Positions 42,914-52,000 of a stretch of 64,000 bases of DNA are shown here, one piece after another. Both the position numbers and the translations under genes were made by a program. The notes beneath the pieces were generated by a model, which worked only from the letters and a program-made list of their open reading frames with translations, did no database searches and was not told the DNA's origin. The stretch comes from Parapedobacter sp035556095 (lineage in GTDB: Bacteria > Bacteroidota > Bacteroidia > Sphingobacteriales > Sphingobacteriaceae): the NCBI RefSeq assembly GCF_035556095.1, contig NZ_DATMFT010000005.1, forward strand, positions 124,001 to 188,000. Reading direction: 5' to 3'. How positions within the stretch are numbered: the stretch's first letter is position 1; every line of letters starts with the position of its first letter.

Positions 42914-44508
42914 AGCGGTTCACTAAATTGTTTATTGCCATCGACCAAACAACAAAGACGAACGCAAAGGTGGGCGCCATCGTAAATTACCTTGAAAATA
43001 GCGACGATAGAAGCGCATTATATGCCATCGCGCTATTGATCGGCAATCGACCACGGCGCCCCGTAAAAACCGCGGATCTCAAAGGATGGGCAGCGTCTGC
43101 AGCCGGAATACCGAGCTGGCTTTTTGAAGCATCGTACCACGTCGTGGGCGATCTCGCTGAAGCGATCGCACTCGTGCTCCCCCCGCAAGCGGAACCCGGC
43201 CAAGCTTTCACCCTTCCACAGGTGGTCGACGAGCTGGCCAACCTCTCGAAGCGAACCGATGAAGAGAAAAAAGCAAGCATAACCGGTTATTGGAAACGTC
43301 TCGATAAAGACGAACGATTCGTTTTCACTAAATTGATTACGGGAAATTTTCGGATGGGCGTATCCCGTCAATTGGTCATCAAGGCGCTGGCTACCTATCT
43401 CGGTATGGATGAAACCGCCGTAGCGCACCGGTTAATGGGTAAATGGATGCCTACCGCCGAGACCATGGCCTCGCTGTTTTCGGAAACTACTTTGGGCGAG
43501 CGTGATTTCCAGCCATATCCCTTTTACTTGGCTTACCAATTGGATACATCGCCCGAATCATTGGGTGACGTGGGCGGTTGGTACATTGAGAGAAAGCTCG
43601 ACGGTATCCGGGGACAGCTGATTGTCCGGAACGGACAGCTTTTCGTGTGGAGCAGGGGGGAGGATTTACTCACCGACAAATTTCCCGAGTTCGGTCCGTT
43701 AGCGGAAATGTTGCCCGACGGTACAGTTATCGACGGCGAAATCATTCCGTGGCAGGAAGGGCATCCGTTGCCCTTTCAGGTGATGCAAACACGAATCGGG
43801 CGCAAAAACCTTTCGCCTAAATCGCTTAGCGAGGCCCCATTGGTGATGGTATGTTATGACTTGCTGGAATGGAACGGGGAAGATATCCGGGGCAGGCCGA
43901 TGCATGAGCGCCGTGACCTCCTGCAAGGTCTGTTGTCTTCGCCTACATCCTATCCGGCACTGCTGCTGTCGGAAACCATGGCTTTCGATAGCTGGCGCGA
44001 GGTAGCGGATTTCCGCCAACGGGCGCGCGAATTCCATTGCGAGGGCGTGATGCTCAAACGTAAGGATAGCCCCTATGGCAGCGGTCGGCGGCGTGGCAAC
44101 TGGTGGAAGTGGAAGACGGACCCACTTACCGCCGATGGTGTACTCATTTATGCCCAAAGTGGTCATGGCCGTCGAGCCAATCTTTATACCGATTACACTT
44201 TTGGGGTATGGGATGAAGAAGGTGTATTGGTGCCGTTCGCCAAAGCGTATTCGGGCCTTACCGACAAAGAAATTGCCGAACTGGATAACTGGATCAAGCG
44301 CAATACGCTCGAACGCTTTGGTCCGGTACGGAGTGTCACACCGTATCATGTCTTCGAGATCGCTTTCGAGGGCATCGGGGAAAGCAGCAGGCATAAATCC
44401 GGTGTGGCGCTACGCTTTCCGCGTATTCTGCGCTGGCGACGCGACAAGTCGCCCGAGGACGCTAATACCAAGGCAGATTTATTGCAGTTGATTGACGCAT
44501 TAAGGTAA
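42910..44508 (+). CDS. ATP-dependent DNA ligase, ligase-associated cluster
   Basis: A 532-residue ATP-dependent DNA ligase. The N-terminal DNA-binding region (about 1-200) precedes the adenylation domain, whose lysine is K229 in ERKLDGIRGQ. Further motifs are DGEIIPW, ACYDLLEWNGED-like (here VCYDLLEWNGED), LKRKDSPYGSGRR and KWKTDPLTAD, and an OB-fold domain ends the protein. It is the ligase of the four-gene TIGR04120-04123 repair set, distinct from LigD. It is coupled by ATGA overlap to the exonuclease gene. Confidence 0.94.
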   Translation: MKRFTKLFIAIDQTTKTNAKVGAIVNYLENSDDRSALYAIALLIGNRPRRPVKTADLKGWAASAAGIPSWLFEASYHVVGDLAEAIALVLPPQAEPGQAFTLPQVVDELANLSKRTDEEKKASITGYWKRLDKDERFVFTKLITGNFRMGVSRQLVIKALATYLGMDETAVAHRLMGKWMPTAETMASLFSETTLGERDFQPYPFYLAYQLDTSPESLGDVGGWYIERKLDGIRGQLIVRNGQLFVWSRGEDLLTDKFPEFGPLAEMLPDGTVIDGEIIPWQEGHPLPFQVMQTRIGRKNLSPKSLSEAPLVMVCYDLLEWNGEDIRGRPMHERRDLLQGLLSSPTSYPALLLSETMAFDSWREVADFRQRAREFHCEGVMLKRKDSPYGSGRRRGNWWKWKTDPLTADGVLIYAQSGHGRRANLYTDYTFGVWDEEGVLVPFAKAYSGLTDKEIAELDNWIKRNTLERFGPVRSVTPYHVFEIAFEGIGESSRHKSGVALRFPRILRWRRDKSPEDANTKADLLQLIDALR

Positions 44509-44601
44509 AAGGTAATGATTTTTTTGTATCTTAGTGGGACGTATCGTCTCCACCGCATTTAACATTTACCTTCCCATTGCAACATGTTCGTCAATAGTTA
44601 A

Positions 44602-44801
44602 TACCTGCTTCGTACCTGCGTCGCACCTGCTTCGCAACGAAACCAAGTTGCGCCTATGCTGAGTCCGGGGTGTATCCACGTTTTTACGGTAAAAACGTGG
44701 ACTCAACGTGGACTTACCGTGCTCACAGGGTGCAGGCATAGCGAAGCAGTCTCGAACCACTGGCGAACAAGAGTCGAACCGTGTAGAAACCTTTGCGGCA
44801 C
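44602..44801. repeat. Array of 11-bp units
   Basis: Read from 44602 in steps of 11, unit 1 is TACCTGCTTCG, unit 2 TACCTGCGTCG and unit 3 CACCTGCTTCG. Units 9-10 are TAAAAACGTGG and ACTCAACGTGG. Units 14-16 are AGCAGTCTCGA, ACCACTGGCGA and ACAAGAGTCGA. The middle units are degenerate, but the phase is kept across the array. The left units end TTCG on this strand and the right ones carry CGAA, so the two halves are inverted around a central hairpin. Confidence 0.6.
44676..44700. repeat. Perfect hairpin inside the 11-bp array
   Basis: CCACGTTTTTA (44676-44686) pairs with TAAAAACGTGG (44690-44700) with a CGG loop. It marks the centre where the array changes orientation. Confidence 0.75.
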
Positions 44802-44837
44802 GGTCTTGGCGAGGTTTTTACTTGAATTATAAAACCT

Positions 44838-44845
44838 TACCTTTG
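44838..44845 (+). promoter_or_regulatory. -7 element TACCTTTG of the helicase gene
   Basis: An exact TANNTTTG match with TTTT at 44815-44818 (19-base spacer). The helicase TTG start lies 14 bases downstream. Confidence 0.5.
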
Positions 44846-44859
44846 CATATCGGGTTATA

Positions 44860-47283
44860 TTGTCATTGAACATATTCGCAGAAACATGGTTTTTCAATAA
44901 GGGCTGGCAGCCCCACCGTTTCCAACAGGAAACGTGGGCCGCTATCGCTGCCGGTAAATCGGGGTTGCTGAACGCACCTACCGGATATGGCAAAACCTTC
45001 GCCGTATGGTTTGGCATCCTCCAGCGGTATTACCGAAAAGAGAAACGCCGGAAAGGACTCCACGGATTGTGGATTACACCATTGCGCGCACTTTCTGCTG
45101 AGATTTTGCAAGCCACACAGGCGGTGAGCAACGACTTGGAGCTCGACTACCGTATTGGGCTACGAACGGGCGACACCCATACAGCCGAGCGGCAACGGCA
45201 GCGGAACAACCCTCCCCAAGCGTTAATTACGACGCCCGAGAGCGTCCATCTCCTATTGGCATCTAAGGGGTATCGTGAATTTTTTAGCGGTTTGGAGTTC
45301 GTGGTCGTCGATGAATGGCATGAGCTGGTGGGGAGCAAGCGGGGGGTATTGGTCGAGTTAGCCCTTAGCCACCTCCGGTCGATATGCCCAAAGCTTCAGG
45401 TGTGGGGAATCTCCGCTACCATTGGCAACCTCAATGAGGCTATGGATATTCTGCTGGGCGATGGCCATTGCGGTAAGCTTGTGCGGGCTAACCTGAAAAA
45501 AGACACCTACATGGAGACACTGCTTCCTGATACCTTGGAGCGGTTCCCTTGGGCAGGCCACATCGGTACCTCCATGATTGACAAAGTCGTGCCCATCATC
45601 GAATCCCATCGGTCGACCTTGCTGTTTACCAATACACGATCACAGGCAGAAATCTGGTACCATCGGTTGCTCGATGCCGCACCGCAGCTATCCGGTGCGT
45701 TAGCTATCCACCACGGGTCGTTGAGCGACGAACTACGCATATGGGTGGAAGATGCGCTGCACCGAGGCACGCTCAAAGCCGTGGTTTGTACAAGCAGTCT
45801 CGACCTTGGGGTCGACTTCCGCCCGGTGGATTGTGTGGTACAGATCGGTTCACCGAAGGGCGTGGCCCGGTTCGTGCAGCGGGCGGGTAGGAGCGGCCAT
45901 CGGCCAGGCGAAACAAGTACGATTTTTTTCCTACCTACCCATTCACTGGAAATCATGGAAGGGGCGGCCATACGCTATGCCGTGGCCAACGGCCTGGTAG
46001 AGCAACGGATGCCGTATGTGCGGTCGTTCGATGTTTTAATTCAATATATGGTTACGTTGGCCGTATCCGATGGTTTCCGTGCAGAGGAGTTATATAGCGA
46101 AATCAAACGAACACACTGTTTTGGATCGATTAGCCGTGAGGAATTCGACGAATGCTTACTGATGGTTACGCAGGGTGGCCGAACCCTGGATACGTATGAG
46201 GAATTCCATAAAGTAGTAGTGGAAAACAGCGTGTATCGCGTTACCAGTAAACGCGTAGCCATGCGCCACCGTTTGAGCATCGGCGCCATTGTTTCCGACA
46301 CGATGATGCGCGTGAAATTCATGAGTGGCAAATACTTGGGTACCATTGAGGAATGGTTTATTTCGCGGCTCCAACCCGGTGATACGTTCTGGTTTTCGGG
46401 TAGGCTGCTGGAGTTGGTACATGTAAAGGATATCCAGGCTATCGTCCGCCCGGCCAAGGGCAAAAAAGGAGCTGTCCCCTCGTGGATGGGCGGGCGATTT
46501 CCCATATCGGACAATTTCGGGGCAGCGCTTCGGCACACGTTTGCGGAAATCCAGCGGAAAGGCCGGGGGATTGCGGCAGAATTACGGTTTCTGCAACCGC
46601 TGTTTGCTGAACAGCGTCGTGTTTCGGCACTGCCGGATGAAGATGAACTCTTGGTGGAATACATCCAGACGAGATATGGCCACCACCTATTTGTCTATCC
46701 ATTTGAAGGAAAGCTGGTACATGAGGGGATGGCTGCCGTGGTGGCTTACCGCCTAAGCAGCATCCAAAAGGCGACATTCAGCATCGCAAGCAATGAGTAC
46801 GGGTTTGAGCTGCTTTGTGATGCTCCGATACCGTTAGACGAGGCTTTGCGAAACGGGTTGTTTGCCACTGACAGCCTGTTCGACGATATCCGCAGCGGCA
46901 TCAACATCCGGGAGATGGCGAGGCGCAAATTCCGTGACATCGCCGGCATTGCAGGCTTGGTATTTCAGGGGTATCCGGGTAAACCGATGAAGACCAAGCA
47001 TCTCCAGGCCAATTCGGGGTTGTTTTTTTCTGTCTTTGAAGAGCATGATGCCCGCAATCTGTTACTCCAGCAAGCCTACGATGAAGTGTATGATTTTCAG
47101 TTGGAAGCATCGCGCATGCATAAAGCATTCAGACGCATTGAGACCCACCGCATTATTGTGCAGCGTCCAGGCCAGCTCACACCGTTTGCCTTCCCGATAT
47201 TTGCGGAGTCTTTCCGCGAGCGGTATAGCAATGAGGATTGGCAATCCCGGTTGGAGAAATTGAAAAATCAATTGGAAGCATAG
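44860..47283 (+). CDS. Ligase-associated DEXH helicase (Lhr-like)
   Basis: An 807-residue superfamily 2 helicase of the TIGR04121 group. Walker A is NAPTGYGKT (38-46), the DEXH box is DEWH at 151-154, and the RecA2 domain has VQRAGRSGHR. The C-terminal Lhr-type winged-helix and accessory domains follow. It acts with the ligase, exonuclease and phosphoesterase of the locus. No ATG is available before the conserved region: an in-frame stop lies at 44830-44832, so translation probably starts at TTG 44860 or TTG 44866. The pdeM start follows four bases after the stop. Confidence 0.93.
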   Translation: MSLNIFAETWFFNKGWQPHRFQQETWAAIAAGKSGLLNAPTGYGKTFAVWFGILQRYYRKEKRRKGLHGLWITPLRALSAEILQATQAVSNDLELDYRIGLRTGDTHTAERQRQRNNPPQALITTPESVHLLLASKGYREFFSGLEFVVVDEWHELVGSKRGVLVELALSHLRSICPKLQVWGISATIGNLNEAMDILLGDGHCGKLVRANLKKDTYMETLLPDTLERFPWAGHIGTSMIDKVVPIIESHRSTLLFTNTRSQAEIWYHRLLDAAPQLSGALAIHHGSLSDELRIWVEDALHRGTLKAVVCTSSLDLGVDFRPVDCVVQIGSPKGVARFVQRAGRSGHRPGETSTIFFLPTHSLEIMEGAAIRYAVANGLVEQRMPYVRSFDVLIQYMVTLAVSDGFRAEELYSEIKRTHCFGSISREEFDECLLMVTQGGRTLDTYEEFHKVVVENSVYRVTSKRVAMRHRLSIGAIVSDTMMRVKFMSGKYLGTIEEWFISRLQPGDTFWFSGRLLELVHVKDIQAIVRPAKGKKGAVPSWMGGRFPISDNFGAALRHTFAEIQRKGRGIAAELRFLQPLFAEQRRVSALPDEDELLVEYIQTRYGHHLFVYPFEGKLVHEGMAAVVAYRLSSIQKATFSIASNEYGFELLCDAPIPLDEALRNGLFATDSLFDDIRSGINIREMARRKFRDIAGIAGLVFQGYPGKPMKTKHLQANSGLFFSVFEEHDARNLLLQQAYDEVYDFQLEASRMHKAFRRIETHRIIVQRPGQLTPFAFPIFAESFRERYSNEDWQSRLEKLKNQLEA

Positions 47284-47287
47284 CGGT

Positions 47288-47938
47288 ATGGCAAAAACAA
47301 TCCGGTTGATAGATACGGATCTCGTATTGTTGCCCGAACGGGCACTTTGGCTACCCGATTACCGTACGCTGGTCGTAGCCGATTGGCATTTGGGGAAAAG
47401 CACCCATTTCCGTAAGGCAGGGATTTTCATGCCGTCCGCATCGGTCGACAAAGACGTGCTGCGTATCCAGTCGTTGTTGGATAGATATGCAGTGGACACC
47501 GTGGTTTTTCTGGGCGATCTCTTCCATAGCGACCTGAACAGCGAATGGTTGGTGTTTGAGCGGTTCCGGATGGCTAATCCTTCAATACGATTTATTCTTA
47601 CGCGCGGCAATCACGATATCCTGCCGGACGATTTATTGGAAAAGGCGGCGGTTGATGTGGTAGCGTCGTATTCCATCGCACCGCATATCCATTGTACCCA
47701 TCATCCCGAAGAGAATGGGTTTGCTGGACGACTTAACCTAGCAGGACATGTGCATCCGGGATGTCTTATTCCTGCAAAAGGAAGACAGGCGTACCGTTTG
47801 CCTTGTTTCTACTACCGGGAGCAGATATTGCTGCTTCCGGCTTTCGGTTCATTAACCGGGTTGTACCTTGTTCAACCTGCACGTCATGCTCGCATTTATC
47901 CAATAGCGGGAGATCAGGTTTGGGAATGGGGACTTTGA
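47288..47938 (+). CDS. pdeM: Ligase-associated phosphoesterase PdeM
   Basis: A 216-residue calcineurin-like metallophosphoesterase of the TIGR04123 group. The metal motifs are all visible: DxH (D32, H34 in ADWHLGKST), GDxxH (GDLFHSD), GNHD (RGNHDILP) and GHxH (AGHVHPG). It is the fourth member of the ligase-associated repair set and the last on this strand. Its 3' end overlaps the convergent AraC gene by 25 bases. Confidence 0.93.
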   Translation: MAKTIRLIDTDLVLLPERALWLPDYRTLVVADWHLGKSTHFRKAGIFMPSASVDKDVLRIQSLLDRYAVDTVVFLGDLFHSDLNSEWLVFERFRMANPSIRFILTRGNHDILPDDLLEKAAVDVVASYSIAPHIHCTHHPEENGFAGRLNLAGHVHPGCLIPAKGRQAYRLPCFYYREQILLLPAFGSLTGLYLVQPARHARIYPIAGDQVWEWGL

Positions 47939-48789
47939 TTCAACAAACTTTGCCGGTATTTAAATGGTGTGGTAGCGAACAGTTCCCTGAATTGCTTGTT
48001 GAAATTCGACATGCTTTCGTAGCCACAATGAAAGCCTACTTGATGAATACTCAGGTCGCTTTCCTGCAGGAGTTTGCAGGCATGGCCCAACCGTATTTCT
48101 TTCAGAAAATCGAAATAGGTTTTTCCGGTGCTTTTCCGGAAAAACCGGCAGAATGCCGTTTTGCTCATATGCGCTAGCCCGGCTACGGTGTCTAGGTCGA
48201 CGGGTTTCTTGAAGTTTTCCAATGTGTATTCAAACACCTTATTGATACGGTCAGATTGGTTCTCTACAAATGAATTGATAAAACCCGGGCTCGATATCTG
48301 TTCAAACGAATCTGATTTGGCAAGCAAGTTCAACAATCCCAACAAGTTCATTATCCGGTCAAAATCGGTTGTTTCGAATATCTGCAAGATTTTCCAAACG
48401 GCAAGCTGTTCAATTTCAGGTGGAAAACGCAAACCGAGCTGCGATTGTTCCAGTAGATGCTTGATCTGTCGGCCTTCCGGAATATCAAAAAAATCTTTCC
48501 CGAGGAAGTCGGCGGAAAAATGGATGACATAGGCTTTGGCGTTGGGGTTCTTGTTGCCGAGGTCTTCTTTCCAGCAATGGGGAAGGCTGGGGCCTACAAG
48601 AACCAACTCGGTTTCATTGAACTGCTGGATACTGTCGCCCATGAATCGGGTGCCTACACTTCCCGTAATCATAATCAGTTCGTATTCGGGGTGATGATGC
48701 CACGCCGTATCGAATTCTGGAGGATTCTCCAACACGGTGGAAAATGAGAACAATTGCGAATAAGTGATTTTTCGGTATACCGGTAACAT
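47914..48789 (-). CDS. AraC-family regulator of the PUL
   Basis: A 291-residue transcription regulator with an N-terminal cupin-like sensor (about 15-150, with HHHPEYELIMITG) and a C-terminal double helix-turn-helix (about 185-285, with VDLDTVAGLAHMSKTAFCRFFRKSTG and ACKLLQESDLSIHQVGFHCGYES). It diverges from the SusC gene across 303 bases that carry two long direct repeats. This suggests that it controls the locus and perhaps itself, but this is inference from position. The sensor's ligand is unknown. Confidence 0.88.
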   Translation of the reverse strand: MLPVYRKITYSQLFSFSTVLENPPEFDTAWHHHPEYELIMITGSVGTRFMGDSIQQFNETELVLVGPSLPHCWKEDLGNKNPNAKAYVIHFSADFLGKDFFDIPEGRQIKHLLEQSQLGLRFPPEIEQLAVWKILQIFETTDFDRIMNLLGLLNLLAKSDSFEQISSPGFINSFVENQSDRINKVFEYTLENFKKPVDLDTVAGLAHMSKTAFCRFFRKSTGKTYFDFLKEIRLGHACKLLQESDLSIHQVGFHCGYESMSNFNKQFRELFATTPFKYRQSLLNQSPHSQT

Positions 48790-48858
48790 AATATAGGTTT
48801 TTTAAGCTATTCGAATATCGGAATTATATTTAAAAATCCTATTAATGCCGTATACGAA

Positions 48859-48885
48859 GGGTAATATAGTGTAAAACACGGCAAA
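48859..48885 (+). promoter_or_regulatory. Direct repeat, copy 1 (candidate AraC site)
   Basis: Begins GGGTAATATAGTGT and ends GGCAAA. It matches copy 2 at 22 of 27 positions. It lies 69 bases upstream of the AraC start codon. Confidence 0.55.
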
Positions 48886-48989
48886 TTTAGAAACGAATTA
48901 CGTATGTTTATAGCTTATTAAACCGTGATTAAGATTGATAATGAAGCCTAAACACCCAACCAAGCACACGTCGAGCAGGTTAGCCTCGA

Positions 48990-49016
48990 GGGAAATATAG
49001 TGTCAAAAGCTGCAAA
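48990..49016 (+). promoter_or_regulatory. Direct repeat, copy 2 (candidate AraC site)
   Basis: Begins GGGAAATATAGTGT and ends TGCAAA. It lies 131 bases from copy 1 and 76 bases before the SusC start codon. Confidence 0.55.
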
Positions 49017-49056
49017 CTTCGTTTTTCTTTCAGGTGGATATTCACGCTAATATTGC

Positions 49057-49075
49057 AATTGATAAATCATCAATT
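49057..49075 (+). repeat. Leader hairpin before SusC
   Basis: AATTGAT (49057-49063) pairs with ATCAATT (49069-49075) around AAATC. It is 17 bases before the SusC ATG and could affect translation or act as an operator. Confidence 0.45.
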
Positions 49076-49092
49076 ATTTATTTATATGAATT

Positions 49093-52000
49093 ATGAAGAA
49101 GAAAATACCTAAAACTATCGGTGCGAGCCGAGGCACGGGCCGCACTATGCGGGTTGCAAACTGGTGGATGATGATAGTTATCATCCTTTCCGTTCCCCAC
49201 ATGCTTAAAGGGTATGGGTCTGGGGGGCTCATCCAACGGGAAGTATCTGGCAAAGTCACGAACGAACAGGGAGAGGGGCTGCCGGGTGTAAGTATTGTGG
49301 TGAGTGGTACCACCACAGGTACATCGACCGTAGATGACGGCACATTTAAGATCTCGGTGCCCGGCGAACACGCCGTGCTGGTGTTCTCATACGTTGGCTA
49401 CGTTGACGAAGAAGTGGAAATAGGCACCCGAAATATTGTCAACATTTCACTCAAGTTAGCATCAGCATTGGATGAAGTTGTGGTTGTGGGTTTTGCTACC
49501 CAACGAAAGGCCAACGTCACAGGCTCGGTTTCAGTGATCGGCAGTAGAGAACTGGAATCAAGGCCGGTAACCAATGTCGCGCAAGCGCTGCAAGGTTTAG
49601 CTACCGGTTTAGAAATAGGGCAAAGCAGTTATGGGGGGAGCCTCGAGAGTGCTCCGACAATCAACATTCGGGGCCGCAATACAATCGGCCAGGGGTCCAA
49701 CGGCGGTCCGCTGATTTTAATCGATGGTGCCGAAGGGAACCCTAATCACCTGAGTCCAAATGATATTGAGAGTATTTCGATCCTCAAAGACGCAGCAGCA
49801 TCATCCATCTACGGATCTCGGGCACCGTTCGGCGTGATCTTAATTACGACCAAGCGGGGAACAAAAGGCGGGCCGATTATCACGTATAACAACAGTTTCC
49901 GTAATTCCTCACCCATCAATTTCCCTGAGACAGCTGATTCATATCGTTGGGCACTTTTTATCAACGATGCATCGAGAAACAGCGGGGCGCCGGATTTTGT
50001 GGGCCCTGAGCGTATGCAGCGGATTATCGATTATATGGCCGGCAAATCCGGAGTGACAAACATTCCCCCCGATCCGGGAAATCCTGTACGTTGGGCGGGC
50101 GGTTCGTCTGAAGGCAACGACAATCACGACTGGTGGACGTCGGTATTCCGTTCAAGCTCGCCTGCCAATGAACATACGCTGAGTATGCGTGGGGGCGGTA
50201 ATGCGATGAATTATTACTTGTCTGGCAATGTACTTAATCAGACAGGTATGTTGAGGTTGGGTGGTGATGATTTGACGCGATACAATGCAGTTGTGAACCT
50301 CGAGTCTAAAATCGCTGATTGGCTTACCTTGGGTTATAATGGAAAATTTTCACGGGAAGATTACGACCGCCCATCGGACTTCGAGGGCCGATATATGCAA
50401 TACATGAGTAGGACCCAGCCAGCCAATCCGCTCTACGATCCGAATGGTCATTTGTTTGATGTAACGACCGACCGGTTATCCATCATAGCGGTTGGCGGCC
50501 GCTACAACCGCATTATCGATAACAGCAGTAACCAATTCCGCCTCATCGCTGATCCATTGCCCGGACTGACCTTGCAAGGTCGTTTTTATTACAACCTCGG
50601 CGACCGCTTTGCACGGACAGTAAGACTGACCACCTATGCGCATGACGTGGAGGGAAACCCGTATGTGGCCGAGCCGGAAAATTATGTGAGTGAATATATT
50701 GAACGCTACGATTATATTTCACAAGATTATTTCGCGCGATATGATAAATCCATTGATAAGCATGGGTTTCAGGTGATGGCTGGATTCCAATCGGAATACA
50801 ACAAATTCCGGAATGCCTCCGCAACCCGTCATGGCATGATTATCCGGGAAAATCCCACTATCAACGTAACTACGGGGCAGGCACTGGATGGGTCTACTAT
50901 TCCACCATCAGTATCCGGAGGAGAAAACGACTGGGCAACGATGGGTTATTTTGGTCGAATCAACTACAGTTATGACGAGCGGTATTTTGTTGAACTCAAC
51001 TACCGGTACGATGGTACATCGCGATTCCGTGCAGACAAACGTTGGGGCAGTTTTCCTTCTTTTTCTGCGGGATGGAATATTGCCGGTGAAGAGTTCTGGA
51101 AGGCTCATATAAAGAACATCAGTCAGCTTAAGCTGCGGGGCTCCTATGGCGTATTGGGCAACCAGAACACCAGTTCAATCTACCCCACATATGTAACTAT
51201 GCCGGTAAATACGGCTAACGGCGGTTGGATCATCAATAATGCGCGACCAAACACCGCGTCGGCCCCAGGGTTGGTAAGTGCAGTACTCACGTGGGAAAAT
51301 ATCAGGGCTTGGAACATAGGAATCGATGTGGAAGCCCTTCGGAATCGGTTAGCGTTCACGTTTGATTACTTCACCCGTTATACGGAAGACATGGTGGGAC
51401 CAGCGCCACAGCTGCCGAAAGTACTGGGCACAAGTGTGCCAACCACCAACAATACCGACATGAAATCCTACGGGTTCGAAGCGGAGGTAAGCTGGAATGA
51501 CCGCCTTAGCAACGGATTGGGCTACCGGGCAAAATTCATGCTATCGGACGCACGAAGCGTTGTATTGAGGTATCCGAATCCGACAAACAACTTCTGGACT
51601 TATCTCGCTGGGCAGGAACTTGGGAACATATGGGGTTTCACGACCATCGGCATCGCAAAAACCCAAGCGGAAATGGATGCGCATTTAGCGACGTTGCCAA
51701 ACGGTGGACAGCAGTACCTCGGTAGTGACTGGAGTGCGGGTGATATCATGTTCAAAGACATCGATGGCGACGGCAGGGTTGACGGCGGTACGGGTACCAT
51801 GGATAACCAAGGAGACTATTCGGTTATCGGAAACTCCACACCGAGGTTCCGGTTCGGGTTTGACCTGGGCGCGGATTGGAAGGGCCTCGACCTGCGCATG
51901 TTCTTCCAAGGCGTCATGAAGCGAGATTACTTCAATGGTGGATACAATTTCTGGGGATCTGGCCCAAATGTTTGGTGGTCTACTGCGTATATACCCCATC

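Larger units (their letters stand above)
44509..44859. other. Repeat-rich gap between ligase and helicase genes
   Basis: This 351-bp gap contains no ORF I can support. It holds the 11-bp-period array (44602-44801), a perfect 11-bp hairpin (44676-44700) and the helicase promoter. A similar gap is not seen between the other genes of the cluster. Confidence 0.6.
48790..49092. other. AraC-SusC divergent regulatory region
   Basis: This 303-bp region holds a pair of direct repeats (48859-48885 and 48990-49016) and a hairpin AATTGAT / ATCAATT (49057-49075) before the SusC start. No ORF is supported. Confidence 0.55.

Noticed and set aside
44602..44801. CRISPR array
   Set aside because: Units are 11 bp, degenerate, without unique spacers or nearby cas genes.
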